This document shows positions 11,610-23,296 of a stretch of 64,000 bases of DNA, in pieces. How positions within the stretch are numbered: the first letter of the stretch is position 1; each line of letters begins with the position of its first letter. The notes under the pieces are model-generated. The model was not told the origin of the DNA. It made no database searches and worked only from the letters and a program-made list of their open reading frames with translations. Source of the stretch: Deroplatys truncata (taxonomy: Eukaryota > Arthropoda > Insecta > Mantodea > Mantidae). The stretch covers positions 172,010,096 through 172,074,095 of the forward strand of contig CM060985.1 of NCBI GenBank assembly GCA_030765065.1. Reading direction: 5' to 3'. Made by a program: the position numbers and the translations under genes.

Positions 11610-12114
11610 CAGGGAGAGCCAAAAAACTACGAACCGGCTGCACAGTGTTTTTCCTGTCCACGTCCTCGGCGCTCGTTGCCGTCTGGCGCTATCATAGAAA
11701 GGCGCCCATGAAACCATACAAAATTTTTAAAACTACTTTTAAAGACTTTATGTGTAACTTTATGAAAGGAGATGCTGAAACTGGCCACCGTCGTTGTATA
11801 TACATTTTTGGCACCTCTTTAGGAAACTATCCATCACTCGCCGTAGTTCACGTTGAGAAATGCTGGCGGATATTTTGTTTTAATTCTTCCAGGGTGTGTG
11901 GGTTTGTCCTGTACACTTTATGTTTTAAGCTACCCCAGAGATACAAATCGCAGTGGGGAGGTCGGAGGATCGAGGGGGCCACAAATCTGTACTAATAAAT
12001 CTCTCCTCAAGCACACTCAATTGTTCTCATCGAAATATTGGCCGTATAACCATTGGAGAGTCTTGTTGAAAAAAGGCAAAATTGTGCTCCCTGGCTGTTA
12101 ATTCTCTAAAAAAA
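11610..12114 (-). mobile_element. fold-back Tc1/mariner-superfamily element, copy 2 (3' part)
   Basis: Begins CAGGGAGAGCC after a TA (11608-11609) and reads inward on the minus strand into a transposase C-terminal region with FAFFQQDS and DLWPPRSSDL. Its inner end is cut by the next Rep900 copy. Stops interrupt the frame. Confidence 0.75.
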
Positions 12115-12690
12115 TCTGATGTGTTACACTCACATGACTTTCTCTACTCTTGTACAAACTATTTTTACAAAGCTTATTCTCCATCTACTTCATGTTAATC
12201 GAGATAAACATTTGCAGACTCTATCTTATTGCTAATTTTCTTGTAGATGTAAGGGGAATATATATTTACAAGAAATACAGTAGCCTTTAAGCACATGCAT
12301 ATCTCTTAATAGCTGGTTGCTAGGTGCAGCACCATTCCCTTTCTCACAGATTAGTACTCTTTGCATATCCAAGACAAAAAAATGAATAACGAATTCCCAT
12401 TTGAGAAAATAAGTATTGAAAAATTTAAGGGAATAACAAGCAATATGTCGAAAATGGTTCACTTAACAAAAAAAAAAGTATATGACATAAATTGTGTATT
12501 TTAACGCGATCTACATTTTTGGTGCTGTAAAATTTTGTCTATCTTTTATAGTTTACCAGTTATGCAAAAGTCGTTCACAATGAAGAATACTTTTGGAGAC
12601 ATTCCCAGGAAATTCAAGATATACATTTCATTTGTCATGAAAATATCTTAAACATATGATATTTAATCAAAATTGTTAGAGCAATTTTTG
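12115..12690 (+). repeat. Rep900 copy, 5' two-thirds
   Basis: Starts TCTGATGTGTTACACTCACA after an A-run. It breaks off in the GAGCAATTTTTGAGAAA block, where an inverted copy begins. Confidence 0.75.
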
Positions 12691-12973
12691 AGAAATATTG
12701 CTTGTTATTCCCTTAAATTTTTCAATACTTTTTCTCAAATGGGAATTCGTTATTCGTTTTTTTATGTCCTGGACATACAAAGAGAATGGAATACTGCACA
12801 TAGCAACCAGCTCTTAAAACATTTGACTATCGCTTAAAGCCTACCAATTCCCCTTGCATCTACAAGAAAATTAGCAATAAGATCTCGATTAACATGAAGC
12901 ATATGGAGAATAAGCGTTTGTGAAAATAGTTTGTACAAGAGTAGAGAAAGTCATGTGAGTGTAACACATCAGA
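12690..12973 (-). repeat. Rep900 5' part, inverted
   Basis: Minus-oriented and ending at the CACATCAGA terminus. With the preceding copy it makes a second head-to-head inverted arrangement. Confidence 0.75.
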
Positions 12974-12984
12974 TTCTTTTTCTG

Positions 12985-13125
12985 TGCTTTCCTGTTGTCC
13001 GTTGTTTACACATATACATAATACACACAAACACCCATACCCGAGGCTGGACTCGAACCCGCAACCCTTTGAGCGGCCAAAGACATATGCTCCAGCGACC
13101 ATGACTACGAGGGCCGGCTAAAGTT
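12985..13125 (-). repeat. tRNA-related SINE or pseudo-tRNA
   Basis: On the minus strand the order is CTCGTAGTCATGGTCGCTGG, then GGGTTGCGGGTTCGAGTCC, a consensus box B. The 5' stem does not pair well enough to call a real tRNA, so a SINE head is likelier. Confidence 0.5.
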
Positions 13126-13208
13126 AAAGCTAGATGTGTTGTGACTGAACTCATGCACTCGAATACCTACTTCTTAAGTTTTCTCTTTATCTTTACATTA
13201 GCATAATT

Positions 13209-13379
13209 TTACCACCGCTTCAGAATTTCCGTTTTCTTCTTTAGAATCTCGTAAACTTGAGTTTTGTCTACATTGAACACCTTCATGATCTGCTTTACAC
13301 TCATTTTATCACGTTCACTAACATAAATCACTTCCACTCTCATGTTAAGATCTAGCACAACTATTGTTTTCGAAGCCAT
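13209..13379 (-). pseudogene. Tigger/pogo transposase N-terminal HTH (CENP-B-like)
   Basis: On the minus strand a 56-codon frame begins MASKTIVVLDLNMRVEVIY, continues with SVKQIMKVFNVDKTQVYEIL and ends with LKRW before a stop. This is the psq/CENP-B-type DNA-binding helix-turn-helix found at the start of Tigger and pogo transposases. The DDE domain is not seen, so only the 5' end of the element survives. The upstream flank (13600-13840) contains matching Tigger-like terminal sequence. Confidence 0.75.
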
Positions 13380-13619
13380 GGTGACCACTGCTGAACTAAA
13401 TCATAACCTATGTAAGTTTGGAGCTGACAAGTCATTAGAGCAGGGAATGGAAAGGGAAGAGACAACAATAAAAGACATCAGCTGTGCTTATTGTTAACTT
13501 AACTATGCAGTGAAGTGTGACAGGTTTCTCAATATTCGGCCATCATTAGCGCAACCCCTCCTAGACTGGTCAGGTAGCAGCAAAATATTAGCTTCACGTA
13601 CTTCGAGCAGACAACACAA

Positions 13620-13840
13620 GCTTTCACAGGGTGCCTGAAAATCTTCTAAATTCTGTTCCGGAACGGGAAAGTTTCCGTTAAAAAGTGTACTTTTGATTTC
13701 CGTTGTCCGCGTAAGACAGTTTCCGTTTAATAAAGGGAATTTAGCATGTTTTTCACTCCAAAATTCATGGGACCATGAAATATTTCCGTTTAAGACAGAT
13801 TTCCGTTTAACAATGGGTCCGTTGAAGGCAGGTTTTACCG
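13620..13840 (-). mobile_element. Tigger/pogo terminal region
   Basis: Read on the minus strand, the end is CGGTAAAACCTGCC next to TA (13841-13842). Repeated subterminal motifs around TTCCGTTTAA follow, as in Tigger elements. It sits at the expected distance upstream of the HTH fragment. Confidence 0.65.
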
Positions 13841-13881
13841 TAATTGTTTATTTTTTCGCAAATGGCTTTAGCGGTTTTGGT

Positions 13882-13884
<3 letters not shown>

Positions 13885-13929
<45 letters not shown>
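13885..13929. repeat. (GA)n microsatellite
   Basis: A long perfect alternating A/G tract. Confidence 0.9.
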
Positions 13930-13934
<5 letters not shown>

Positions 13935-14119
13935 GTTTAGGTGCGCTCAACCTAAATGGTGATTAGCGCCCGTGTTTTGAATAAAATAGCATGTTTTTTT
14001 ACATTGTCATAAATAAAATTCGCCTCGCAATATTTTATAACTAGTCTATCAAGTCCTTTTAATTCTCACCGAGTTATACACATAATTATTAGAAATCGCC
14101 GAGATGCTTAGTGGAAAAG

Positions 14120-14120
<1 letters not shown>

Positions 14121-14175
<55 letters not shown>
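14121..14175. repeat. (TA)n microsatellite
   Basis: About 27 perfect TA units. Open frames across it are artefacts of the repeat. Confidence 0.9.
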
Positions 14176-14177
<2 letters not shown>

Positions 14178-14620
14178 GAAGCTGATGTTTTCGAATCTCG
14201 TTCAAAGTGAGTTGCCGAATAAAATTTCTTCCGAGGTTCTTCCCTCTACCACTATAAATATTTCTGTTAACACTCAGTTCAATCGGCCTGATTTACGAAT
14301 TAAACGGGATGTTAAATTCCTTTATGCGTATATGTAAATAGAAAACGAATGACGAAAACTTGTTAAAATATACCGTTTGTATTAAATAAGTTCTTCCCTG
14401 GCGTTTGCAGTTCCCGAAGTAGTCCTTAATTTATGTTTAATCCTGCTGTTATCTTTGGTTCAATAATACCCAATAAGAAGCGTATCTTTCTATTACTAGT
14501 TTAAATTATGATAGCCGATACTTGTAATTTTATGCATTTGTTTCTCTTCATATGTACTACTCATAAATCCTGAATTAAAAAAAACATACATTTGTTTTTT
14601 TTAATAATTGAAATTGTTAC

Positions 14621-16304
14621 ACTTGTGTTCTTTGGGTCATAATGACCCGATTGCTTTTAAAATGAATTTCTAAATTTTTTTCCATTAAGTTTCATGTCCC
14701 ACTGTACCTAAATTCACATGTATGTCAATGCACCCAACAATATAGCGTCCGCTTGCTTTTGTAACAATGGGCAATACATTGTTGATAAAGTAAATGCAGG
14801 AGAATACAAATCAGTTATATCTGATTGACTGTTGAAGGAGGATATAATTTTACTTATCACAGTGAGTGGTGAAATACTTTTATTATGGCAAATCGTTGCC
14901 CTACCGAAAGTGAATTGAAAGCTTTAGGCAATGTATCTGATAGTTCGGAGGATATTTCAGAAGAAGAAAACTATACTAGTGAAGATAGCATTCTCCCTAC
15001 GTCGGAATCAGAAGATTGTTCTGCAGACAATGATGATACAAGTGACAATGTTCAAACTGTGCAAGTGGTTCAATCGAAAGATAAAAACATCAATTGGAGT
15101 TTAGCACCCTTTCCACAACATGGCGGAGCATCCAGTGCTAACATAATCAAACAAACATACCTGGTCCAACCAGATATGCTACATCCAGAGTAAGTGAAAT
15201 AAAATCTTCTTTTCAAGTAATTATGAACAAAACACTTTGCAGCACTGTGCTGAAAATGACTAATATTGAGGGCCGAAGAGTGTACGGTGATAAATGGGAA
15301 GATTTAGATGAAATCACTTTAGAAGCATACATTGCTAATGTTTATAAATCATATGGTGAATCAACAAGAAGCTTGTGGGATCCCGAATCAGGTAGAGCCA
15401 TTTTTTCTGCTACAATGTCACTAAAAAGTTTCTTTTGCATTTCTCGAGTGTTATGTTTTGATGACAAGTCTGATCGACGGGCACGGAGAGCAAATGACAA
15501 ACTAGCACCTATAAAGGACCTGTGGGAACAGTGGGTGGAAACACTTGCAAAATTATACAATCCTGGGTCAAACGTAACTGTTGATGAGCAACTGGTGGGT
15601 TTCAGAGGTCGCTGTCCCTTCAAACAAGTAAACCCGCCAGATATGGAATAAAAATTTGGACCCTATGCGACAGTGCTACTTCATAATATACTCTGAAACC
15701 ACAAATTTACGCAGGAAAACCACCAGGCATAGCACGTGAGAGTATGTGTGTTGTCATGGATCTGACTTAGGAGCTAAGAGGACAGAATGTTACATGTGAT
15801 AATTTTTTTACATCCTATGTATTGGGTCAAGCACTTCTCAAAAGAAAACTTACAATTTTGGGAACAATGAGAAAAAACAAGACAGAGCTCCCTAATTTAT
15901 CAAGCAAAGAAGAGGTCCACAGTTCAAAATACTATTTCACAAAAGATATCACAGCTGTATCTTATATTCCAAAGAAGAATAAGAATCTTGTAAATTATGA
16001 TAAAGGTTTTACTTCAAAAGAAATGAACACTTTTCATTTATTTATATTTTGATATTTTTCCTGAAAATAAATGTATCCATTTTTATTTTATTGTATATTA
16101 AAACATGCTAATTAAAGAGAAGGAAAAATATAATTATACTCAAGTTTCTCTGCCTGTATTTCGTCTAATACCAACGTTACATTGCATAATAGTTCTTAAT
16201 CTGTATTAAGAAAGAATTAAATGCAATTAAAAGACATAAAATATTTCTTTAACGTACATTAGAATTTTCTTCATCGTGTCATTGTGACCCGAAAGACCAA
16301 GAGT
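14621..16304 (+). mobile_element. piggyBac transposon, internally deleted
   Basis: The TIRs are imperfect but clear. The left contains TCTTTGGGTCATAATGACCC and the right, reverse complemented, contains TCTTTCGGGTCACAATGAC. TTAA flanks the right end (16305-16308) and a degraded TTAC the left (14617-14620). TTAA is the piggyBac target. The element is about 1.7 kb, against about 2.5 kb for complete ones. Confidence 0.88.
14885..16052 (+). pseudogene. piggyBac transposase, inactivated
   Basis: ATG at 14885 opens an acidic N-terminus typical of the family (SDSSEDISEEENY). After a frame change at about 15190 comes the DDE region start with SLKSFFCISRVLCFDDK and the first catalytic block VTVDEQLVGFRGRCPFKQ (about 15580). 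A frameshift follows. The second block (VTCDNFFTSYVLGQALL) lies at about 15790-15840. The final frame runs LKRKLTILGTMRKNKTELP to NYDKG and then loses homology. The third catalytic region and the cysteine-rich C-terminal domain are missing. At least two frameshifts plus the deletion make it non-autonomous. Confidence 0.88.
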
Positions 16305-16479
16305 TTAAGCTATTTTTAAGGAGAACAGAAGAGTTAAGTTTGAACATGAAAGTATGAAACTTATTCACCTGAGTTGGTGGCAAACGAAACATCTTGCATG
16401 TAATCGAAGTACAAATAACGTTACCAAACCACATCCCTAAATTTGAGACCTGTGTGTACGTGTTGCATAAACTATTTAG

Positions 16480-16700
16480 ACATATGAATAAAAAGCAAGT
16501 ACTTACTCAAAGTTTATACTCATGAGTATGAGCACTTTCTGTGATTATATACTCAGCTCAATGAGAACATGCTCGTTTTCATAAGAATAAAAGTCTACTA
16601 CCTCACGCAAGTATATACTCATCCCCACAGCCATCTTGTTCACCTAAATGTAAGTATATACTCATGTCATCTACACTCTTTGACCATATACTAGCTTCGT
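16480..16700. repeat. cluster of TATACTCA-type motifs, left
   Basis: Several copies of ATATACTCA and its complement, plus TGAGAACATGCTC. The same motifs occur inverted at 18500-18770. It is probably the subterminal zone of an unidentified DNA transposon. Confidence 0.5.
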
Positions 16701-17606
16701 TGACTGTGTGGTGTTGTGTTATTTGGCATTCTGAATTAGAGGAGTTAATTTTGTTTATTTGGTTCTGTCCCATCTAAACTGCTCAGGAATTATCCTGTGT
16801 TTTATAACAAGTTTCAGCGAAAATGTTAGAGAAATATTAGCTCCTTCAAGAAATGAAAAATTCATTGAAGCAACACCACAAAAGCATAGCTTTAAATGAA
16901 ATTAGCAAAACAACAAATAAAATGAAATAGGTAGAATTCTATTATCAATAAATCATGCAAAAAGAAAATATTCACGGATTCTAAATTCATAATTATAAGG
17001 TGCCAGATGCAAATTCAAATCAGACTTGTTTCTATAATCCGGGATGTTTACACTATTTTTCTAAGAAACAGTTTTGTTATAAGTAACCTAACTTCTTGAG
17101 CAACTAACTTTTGGGATTAGAATTTTACATAGTAGGCTTAATTAATAAATCTGACTTTCAATAATACTTCTAGGTTATGTTTTCATGCAGCAATATAGGA
17201 TTTTGAAACTCCTTGAATGTTCTTGACAAAGTTAAAAAACCAATAAATAAAATGGTTATAAGCAAAATTAAAGGAATAATTGTGGATTGGAAAGTCATAA
17301 CTCATGAGGTGCTGGATGAACTCATCCGACTGTTTTTAGGATCCCAGGATATTTACACCATTTAGGTAGACTAGGAAACAGTTTTCTTATAAAGTTATGA
17401 GTAGGTATCTGGATTTTGAAGGTAACAATTTACATAGTAAGGTTATTTAATAAGGTTGATTTTCAATGTTATTTCTAGGTTATGTTTTTTTGAAACAATA
17501 CAGGATTTCGAAACTTCTTTAAAAGGTATGTATGTAAGTTTTACATGAGTACTGCACAGCTAATAAACTGTGCCATTCTCTTCATATGTAGTTTTAAGTA
17601 AAAAAA
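16701..17606. other. interior of the motif-flanked structure, no coding recognised
   Basis: Contains an internal approximate repeat (GAAACAGTTTTxTTATAA and GGTTATGTTTTxxTG at about 17070-17190 and about 17370-17490). No open frame resembles a known protein. Confidence 0.4.
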
Positions 17607-18492
17607 TCTGATGTGTTACACTCACATGACTTTCTCTACTCTTGTACAAACTATTTTTACAAACGCTTATTCTCCATGTGCTTCATGTTAATCGAGATAA
17701 ACATTTGCAGACTCTATCTTATTGCTAATTTTCTTGTAGATGTAAGGGGAATATATATTTACAAGGGCAATATAGAAATACAGTAGCCTTTAAGCATACA
17801 CATATCTCTTAATAGCTGGTTGCTAGGTGCAGCACCATTCCCTTTCTCACAGATTAATACTCTTTGCATATCCAAGACAAAAAAAAATGAATAACGAATT
17901 CCCATTTGAGAAAATATTGAAAAATTTAAGGGAATAACAAGCAATATCTCGAAAATGGTTCACTCAACAACAAAAATGTATATGACATAAATTGTGTATT
18001 TTAACGTGATCTACAATTTTTCTGTAGTAAAATTTTGTCTATCTCTAATGGTTTACCAGTTATGCAAAAGTCGTTCACAATGAAGAATACTTTTGGAGAC
18101 ATTCCCAGAAAATTCAAGATATAAATTTTATTTGTCATAAAAATATCTTAAACATAAGATATTTTAATCAAAATCGTTAGAGCCGTTTTTGAGAAAATTA
18201 AAATTTTCGAAAAATCTTCCATGTAAAGGGTAATTTGGGGTGGGGGGATTTTCTTGAAAACCTTCGTGTCGCATCCTTGGAAGATACTGAACCTAAATAC
18301 CAAGTTTGGTATTTATCGGACTGTTCGTTTCTGAGTTATGCTGTTCACAGACAGACACACACGGACATGTTTCCAAAAATGCTTTTTTGGATTCAGGGGA
18401 TCTCAAAACGTGTATTTTCGGTGAAATCTCGGTATCGAATTTTTGGGTGGAATACAATACTTCCCCTACTTACTATACGTAGTAGAGAAAGT
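17607..18492 (+). repeat. Rep900, best full-length copy (886 bp)
   Basis: This copy defines the family. The 5' end is TCTGATGTGTTACACTCACA followed by TGACTTTCTCTACTC, and the 3' end is TACTATACGTAGTAGAGAAA. The 3' end read in reverse complement again gives ACTTTCTCTACT, so there are short subterminal inverted repeats. Each end can also form a small hairpin. A-runs flank both sides. A CA-rich spot lies at about 18350. There is no credible open frame, so it must be mobilised by something else. It resembles non-autonomous rolling-circle (Helentron/DINE-like) elements in layout, but the class is not proven. Confidence 0.8.
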
Positions 18493-18499
18493 AAAAAAC

Positions 18500-18770
18500 T
18501 CAATATATACTCAGAAGTGACCATGCATCTAACTATGCTCAGCATGAGAGGAGAATGAACTCATAAAACTGAGAATATACTAGCTTTTATTCATACCAAA
18601 TAAGAGTACTTACTCTTGTAAGATAGATGCTTGAGTATGTGCTACTCTGCTTCCATTACTTGAGCATGTTCTCAAAATGAAGTAGATACTCAGATGGTTT
18701 TATTCTGACCAAATGGAGTATTTACTTGAAAAAGTGAAGCATGTGCTATATACTCATTTCAATTCATATA
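18500..18770. repeat. cluster of TATACTCA-type motifs, right (inverted)
   Basis: Many ACTCA, GAGTA and ATATACTC motifs with GAGCATGTTCTCA, mirroring 16480-16700. Confidence 0.5.
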
Positions 18771-21340
18771 ACCCATGTAGTGTTATTGTGCCCCTACTAA
18801 TATTGTTGCAGCCCCAATTATGTCACACTCCTATCTTCAGTGATCCAGGATACAATTAATTCACAGCGAATTCCAAGGAAGCCTGCAGACGTTATAGTTT
18901 GTTTTGTTGAAACAGGAAAACGTTAGCATTCTAGCCATGAACCTCGTGGAGCAGGTAAACCATTTCAGACTAACTACTCGATAACATTTACCCCGAGTTC
19001 CACTTGGGCCGGAAAACATTGGAAGCGTCTGTACCACAACTAACTGATCCCCAAAACCAGAACCTCACGTCTCCATCGCCTTTTATATAAGCTATGGCTG
19101 TTTAGAGGGTTCTCTACATTATGACTTAGGCTTTGCCAAACATGGTGTGCCACTGTCCTATTTAGGTTTGAATTGTAACAGCCAGAAGTAACAAAGTATT
19201 TGAATTGTTGTAGAACATTCCAAAGCGACGCATTACATCTCAGGGTGCAGCTTGATGCTGTGCAAGTTTGCACGTAGCCCTGAGGAAGTGATGTCATGGT
19301 AAAATCCATTGGGATTGGCATAGGAAGTGGTTAATCCTTACGTTCCTGCGAGCTGCTAAATTTCACAGTGTAAGAAGTAATTTAGAATATAATGTCGCCC
19401 GAAATCACAAGAATTGCATAACTCTAAGTAAATGTCAAAAATGTACCATAATTTATTGCACCTCTTATCAGTAGCGTGAATATCCCCGACGGCTAAATCA
19501 AGCGTCGCCCTCGGGGCAGAAAAGAACAAAATTCCAACATAGTACAATTCAGCCAAATGCGGGACTATGAAACACTGAGTATACATTACAGTAGGAATAA
19601 AAACACACAAAAAACATTGGGCACCTGCAATTAATTAGACTATATAAGGTGGTGATGTAACCAATAATTACAAAAACAACAGTAAGTTTCCTGTACAGAT
19701 ATTACACTAATACAAGTAGAATAATAAACTACAGCACCGGGAAAAAAAGAAACAAAAAGTAAATTAGGAAAATACAGGGGAAGGCGAGGGAAGTGGAATA
19801 TAGTTGTACGATGAATGCTTCCAACGAATGTTGAGGGTAGCATAAGCACGGAAGTGTTTCCTGACTACTAAACACTGCAAATGAAGTCTATGCTTGATGG
19901 ACCCAGTTATCAGTAAATATATTTGGCAAGCAGCCTCCACAAGCCCAAGCGCATTTCCGGCGCAAGTGTATCTACTGTCCATTCCAAACCAGAGTTCCCT
20001 CTGATGTAAACAGAAGCACGTGCTTCTGCTTGTCACGAACCCAAGAACAGACTCTTACGCCAACGTAAATAGTTCCTTAATACATGTATTGTATTATGAA
20101 ACATTGGAGCAGGCAAGGTGTAGAACTGCACATTTTATTAGGGTTATCATAAGAACTTATCGTTAAAGGTAATGGATATATACTATCTGTTAAGAGATTA
20201 CAGAATATGCTTTTCATCTGCTATTGCGCTAACGCAGAGAGTATCTTGCTTGTTAATACCAACCGTATGCATGACTGCCACTCTCTTACATATACAAGAA
20301 ATGCAGCAATGAATTCCCAGAGGTGCTATCTGAGTACCGAATAAACACTTTGCGTAACACAGGATATATGATAAGCGAACGGTCATTCATAACACGCTAG
20401 CACACGTATGCTCAGCTCAGGTCAAATCTTTTGATTTAGTCAGTTGGTATTTGAGTTCACATGACTAAGGAAGGTCCGTGTAGTGCGAATAAACTTTCAA
20501 ACACAAAAGAGAGAAACAGTTAAAAAGTGGCTAAACAAACAATACTTCATATATTCAACTCATTATTAGAAAAATACCCGACACTTGCATTAGTGCATAT
20601 TACGAAACTAGTATCTGATTTTACAGGCGTTTCAGTGAGAAGTGTAACGAAAGCGAGCAGGGAATATAAACAGACATAATACAACATAGAAGAGGATAAA
20701 ATGTGGGAACTTGTTTTAAGTGCGACAGTTCTGTGGAATTGTGGATAAGCTTGTCATTATTTTGAAGAGTAATTTGATTCCGATATGGCAGCTGAGTCAT
20801 CTTCGGGGGATTTGGGTGTTGCACTTTTGCCCGAGGATTGTGATTAACGTAAGTAAAATGTTCATTGCCGCATACTTATAAACTCGATTGTTACCTTGGG
20901 TTTATTTTTGAACTATGATTGTCACGCAGGGCGTGTTTTTATAGGTTTAAATAGTGTTCAACAAGCAGTGGGAGGGGAACAAGCAGCCATTAGGGGTGGG
21001 GATTGCGAACTACTTTCGCGCGGATAATACAAAGAGTTTGTTTTCAGTGAAAGGCACTCTGGTTTGGAATGGACAGTAGTCATAGAATGCAGCAAGTAAT
21101 GAGGGGGTGGTAAACAGCAGCAAGGTTTACTAGTCACTGTTCGCCGTAAAAGTACTGATACTTGAGGAAAGTGGAATGTTCCACTGGGGTAAAGCTAGAA
21201 ACGCATTTTCCATCACATGCAGGTATTGTAGGTAGGTTCACCAAATCCAAGTGGCATGACTCAGGTTCTCGGTGAGGAGGAGCAAGGGCGCCAAACGTGT
21301 AGTAGCAGACCGTACAGGCCTCCCAGATATTAAAAAAAAA
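18771..21340. other. 2.5 kb without a recognised gene
   Basis: Open frames are short and none shows a domain I recognise. This is the longest stretch in the window that I can assign neither to a repeat nor to a gene. Confidence 0.4.
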
Positions 21341-22035
21341 TCTCATGTGTTACACTCACATGACTTTCTCTACTCTTGTACAAACTATTTTTACAAACGC
21401 TTATTCTCCATATGCTTCATGTTAATCGAGATGTCAACCTTATTGCTAATTTTCTTGTAGATGCAAGGGGAATATGGTACGCTTTAAGCGATAGTCAAAT
21501 ATTTTAAGAGCTGGTTGCTATGTGGAGTATTCCATTCTCTTTGTATGTCCAGGACAAAAAAATTTAATAACGAATTTAAGAAAAAGTATAAGTATTGGAA
21601 AATTTAAGGAAATAACAAGCAATATCTCGAAAATGGTTCACTCAACAAAAATGTATATGACATAAATTGTGTATTTTAACGCGATCCACATTTTTTGTGT
21701 AGTAAAATTTTTTCTATCTCTTATGGTTTACCAGTTATGCAAAAGTCGTTCACAATGAACAATACTTTTGCAGACATTCCCAGAAAATTCGAGATATACA
21801 TTTCATTTGTCATGAAAATATCTTGAACATATGATATTTTAATCAAAATCGTAAGAGCCATTTTTGAGAATATTAAAATTTTCGAAAAATGTACCATGAA
21901 AAGGTAATCTGGGTTGGGAGGATTTTCTTGAAAACCTTCGTGTCGCATCTCTGAAAGATACTGAACCTAAATATCAAATTTGGTGTTTATCGGACTGTTC
22001 GTTTATGAGTTATGCTGTTCACAGACACACAGACA

Positions 22036-22079
<44 letters not shown>

Positions 22080-22100
22080 TATGTTTCCAAAAATGCTTTT
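21341..22100 (+). repeat. Rep900 copy, 3' end replaced by an inverted copy
   Basis: Starts TCTCATGTGTTACACTCACA and is cut at CCAAAAATGCTTTT, just before the inverted copy starts. Confidence 0.8.
22037..22076. repeat. (AC)n microsatellite in Rep900
   Basis: About 20 units, at the position where other Rep900 copies have short CA runs. Confidence 0.9.
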
Positions 22101-23010
22101 TACTTTCTCTACTACGTATAGTAAGTAAGGGAAGTATTGTATTCCACCCAAAAATTCGATACCGAGATTTCACCGGAAATACATGTTTTGAGACCCCCTA
22201 AATCCAAAAAAGCATTTTTGGAAACATGTACGTGTGTGTGTCTGTGTGTGTGTTTGTCTGTGTGTCTGTGAACAGCATAACTCATAAACGAACAGTCCGA
22301 TAAACACCAAACTTGGTATTTAGGTTCAGTATCTTCCAGAGATGCGACACAAAGATTTTCAAGAAAATCCCCCACCCCAGATTACCCTTTACATGGAACA
22401 TTTTTCGAAAATTTTAATTTTCTCAAAAACGGCTCTAACGATTTTGATTAAAATATCATATGTTTAAGATATTTTCATGACAAATAAAATGTATATCTTG
22501 AATTTTCTGGGAATGTCTCCAAAAGTAATCTTCATTGTGAACGACTTTTGCATAACTGGTAAACCATAAGAGATAGACAAACTTTTACTACACAAAACAT
22601 GTAGATCGCGTTAAAATACACAATTTATGTCATATACATTTTTTTTGTTGAGTGAACCATTTTCGAGATATTGCTTATTATTCCCTTAAATTTTTCGATA
22701 CTTATTTTCTCAAATGGGAATTCGTTATTCATTTTTTTGTCTTGGATATGCAAAGAGTATTAATCTGTGGCAAAGAGAATGGTGCTGCACCTAGCAACCA
22801 GCTATTAAGAGATATGTGTATGCTTAAAGGCTACTGTATTTCTATATTGACCTTGTAAATATATATTCCCCTTATATCTACAGGAAAATTAGCAATAAGA
22901 TAGAGTCTGCAAATGTTTATCTCGATTAACATTAAGCATATGGAGAATAAGCGTTTGTAAAAATAGTTTGTACAAGAGTAGAGAAAGTCATGTGAGTGTA
23001 ACACATCAGA
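22101..23010 (-). repeat. Rep900 full-length copy, inverted
   Basis: Runs from TACTTTCTCTACTACGTATA to CACATCAGA. It is a nearly complete minus-oriented copy with CA/GT tracts. Confidence 0.85.
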
Positions 23011-23018
23011 TTTTTTTT

Positions 23019-23290
23019 GTCTTGGATATGCAAAGAGTTATAATCTGTGGCAAAGGGAATGGTGCTGCACCTAGCAACCAGCTATTAAGAGATATGTATG
23101 TGCTTAAAGGCTACTGTATTTCCAAATTACCCTTGTAAATATACATTTCCCTTACATCTACAAGAAAATTAGCAATAAGATAGAGTCTGCAAATGTTTAT
23201 TTCGATTAACGTGAAGTAGATGGAGAATAAGCGTTTGTAAAAATAGTTTGTATAAGAGTAGAGAAAGTCATGTGAGTGTAACACATCAGA
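23019..23290 (-). repeat. Rep900 5' fragment, tandem to the preceding copy
   Basis: Repeats the TTGTCTTGGATATGCAAAGAG to CACATCAGA segment in the same orientation. Confidence 0.75.
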
Positions 23291-23296
23291 TTTTTT

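Noticed and set aside
13030-13100. Possible functional tRNA gene on the minus strand
   Set aside because: Box B is good, but no convincing acceptor stem or D-arm pairing is visible; a SINE head is likelier.
14104-14337. Open frame across the (TA)n tract
   Set aside because: The repeat encodes only alternating Ile/Tyr; it is not a gene.
19040-20036. Minus-strand frames of 84-93 codons
   Set aside because: No domain, no consistent codon pattern and no neighbouring exons; within chance expectation.
21980-22201. His/Thr-repeat open frames in Rep900 copies (also at 32.6 and 44.6 kb)
   Set aside because: They are translations of CA tracts inside a non-coding repeat and are not conserved between copies.
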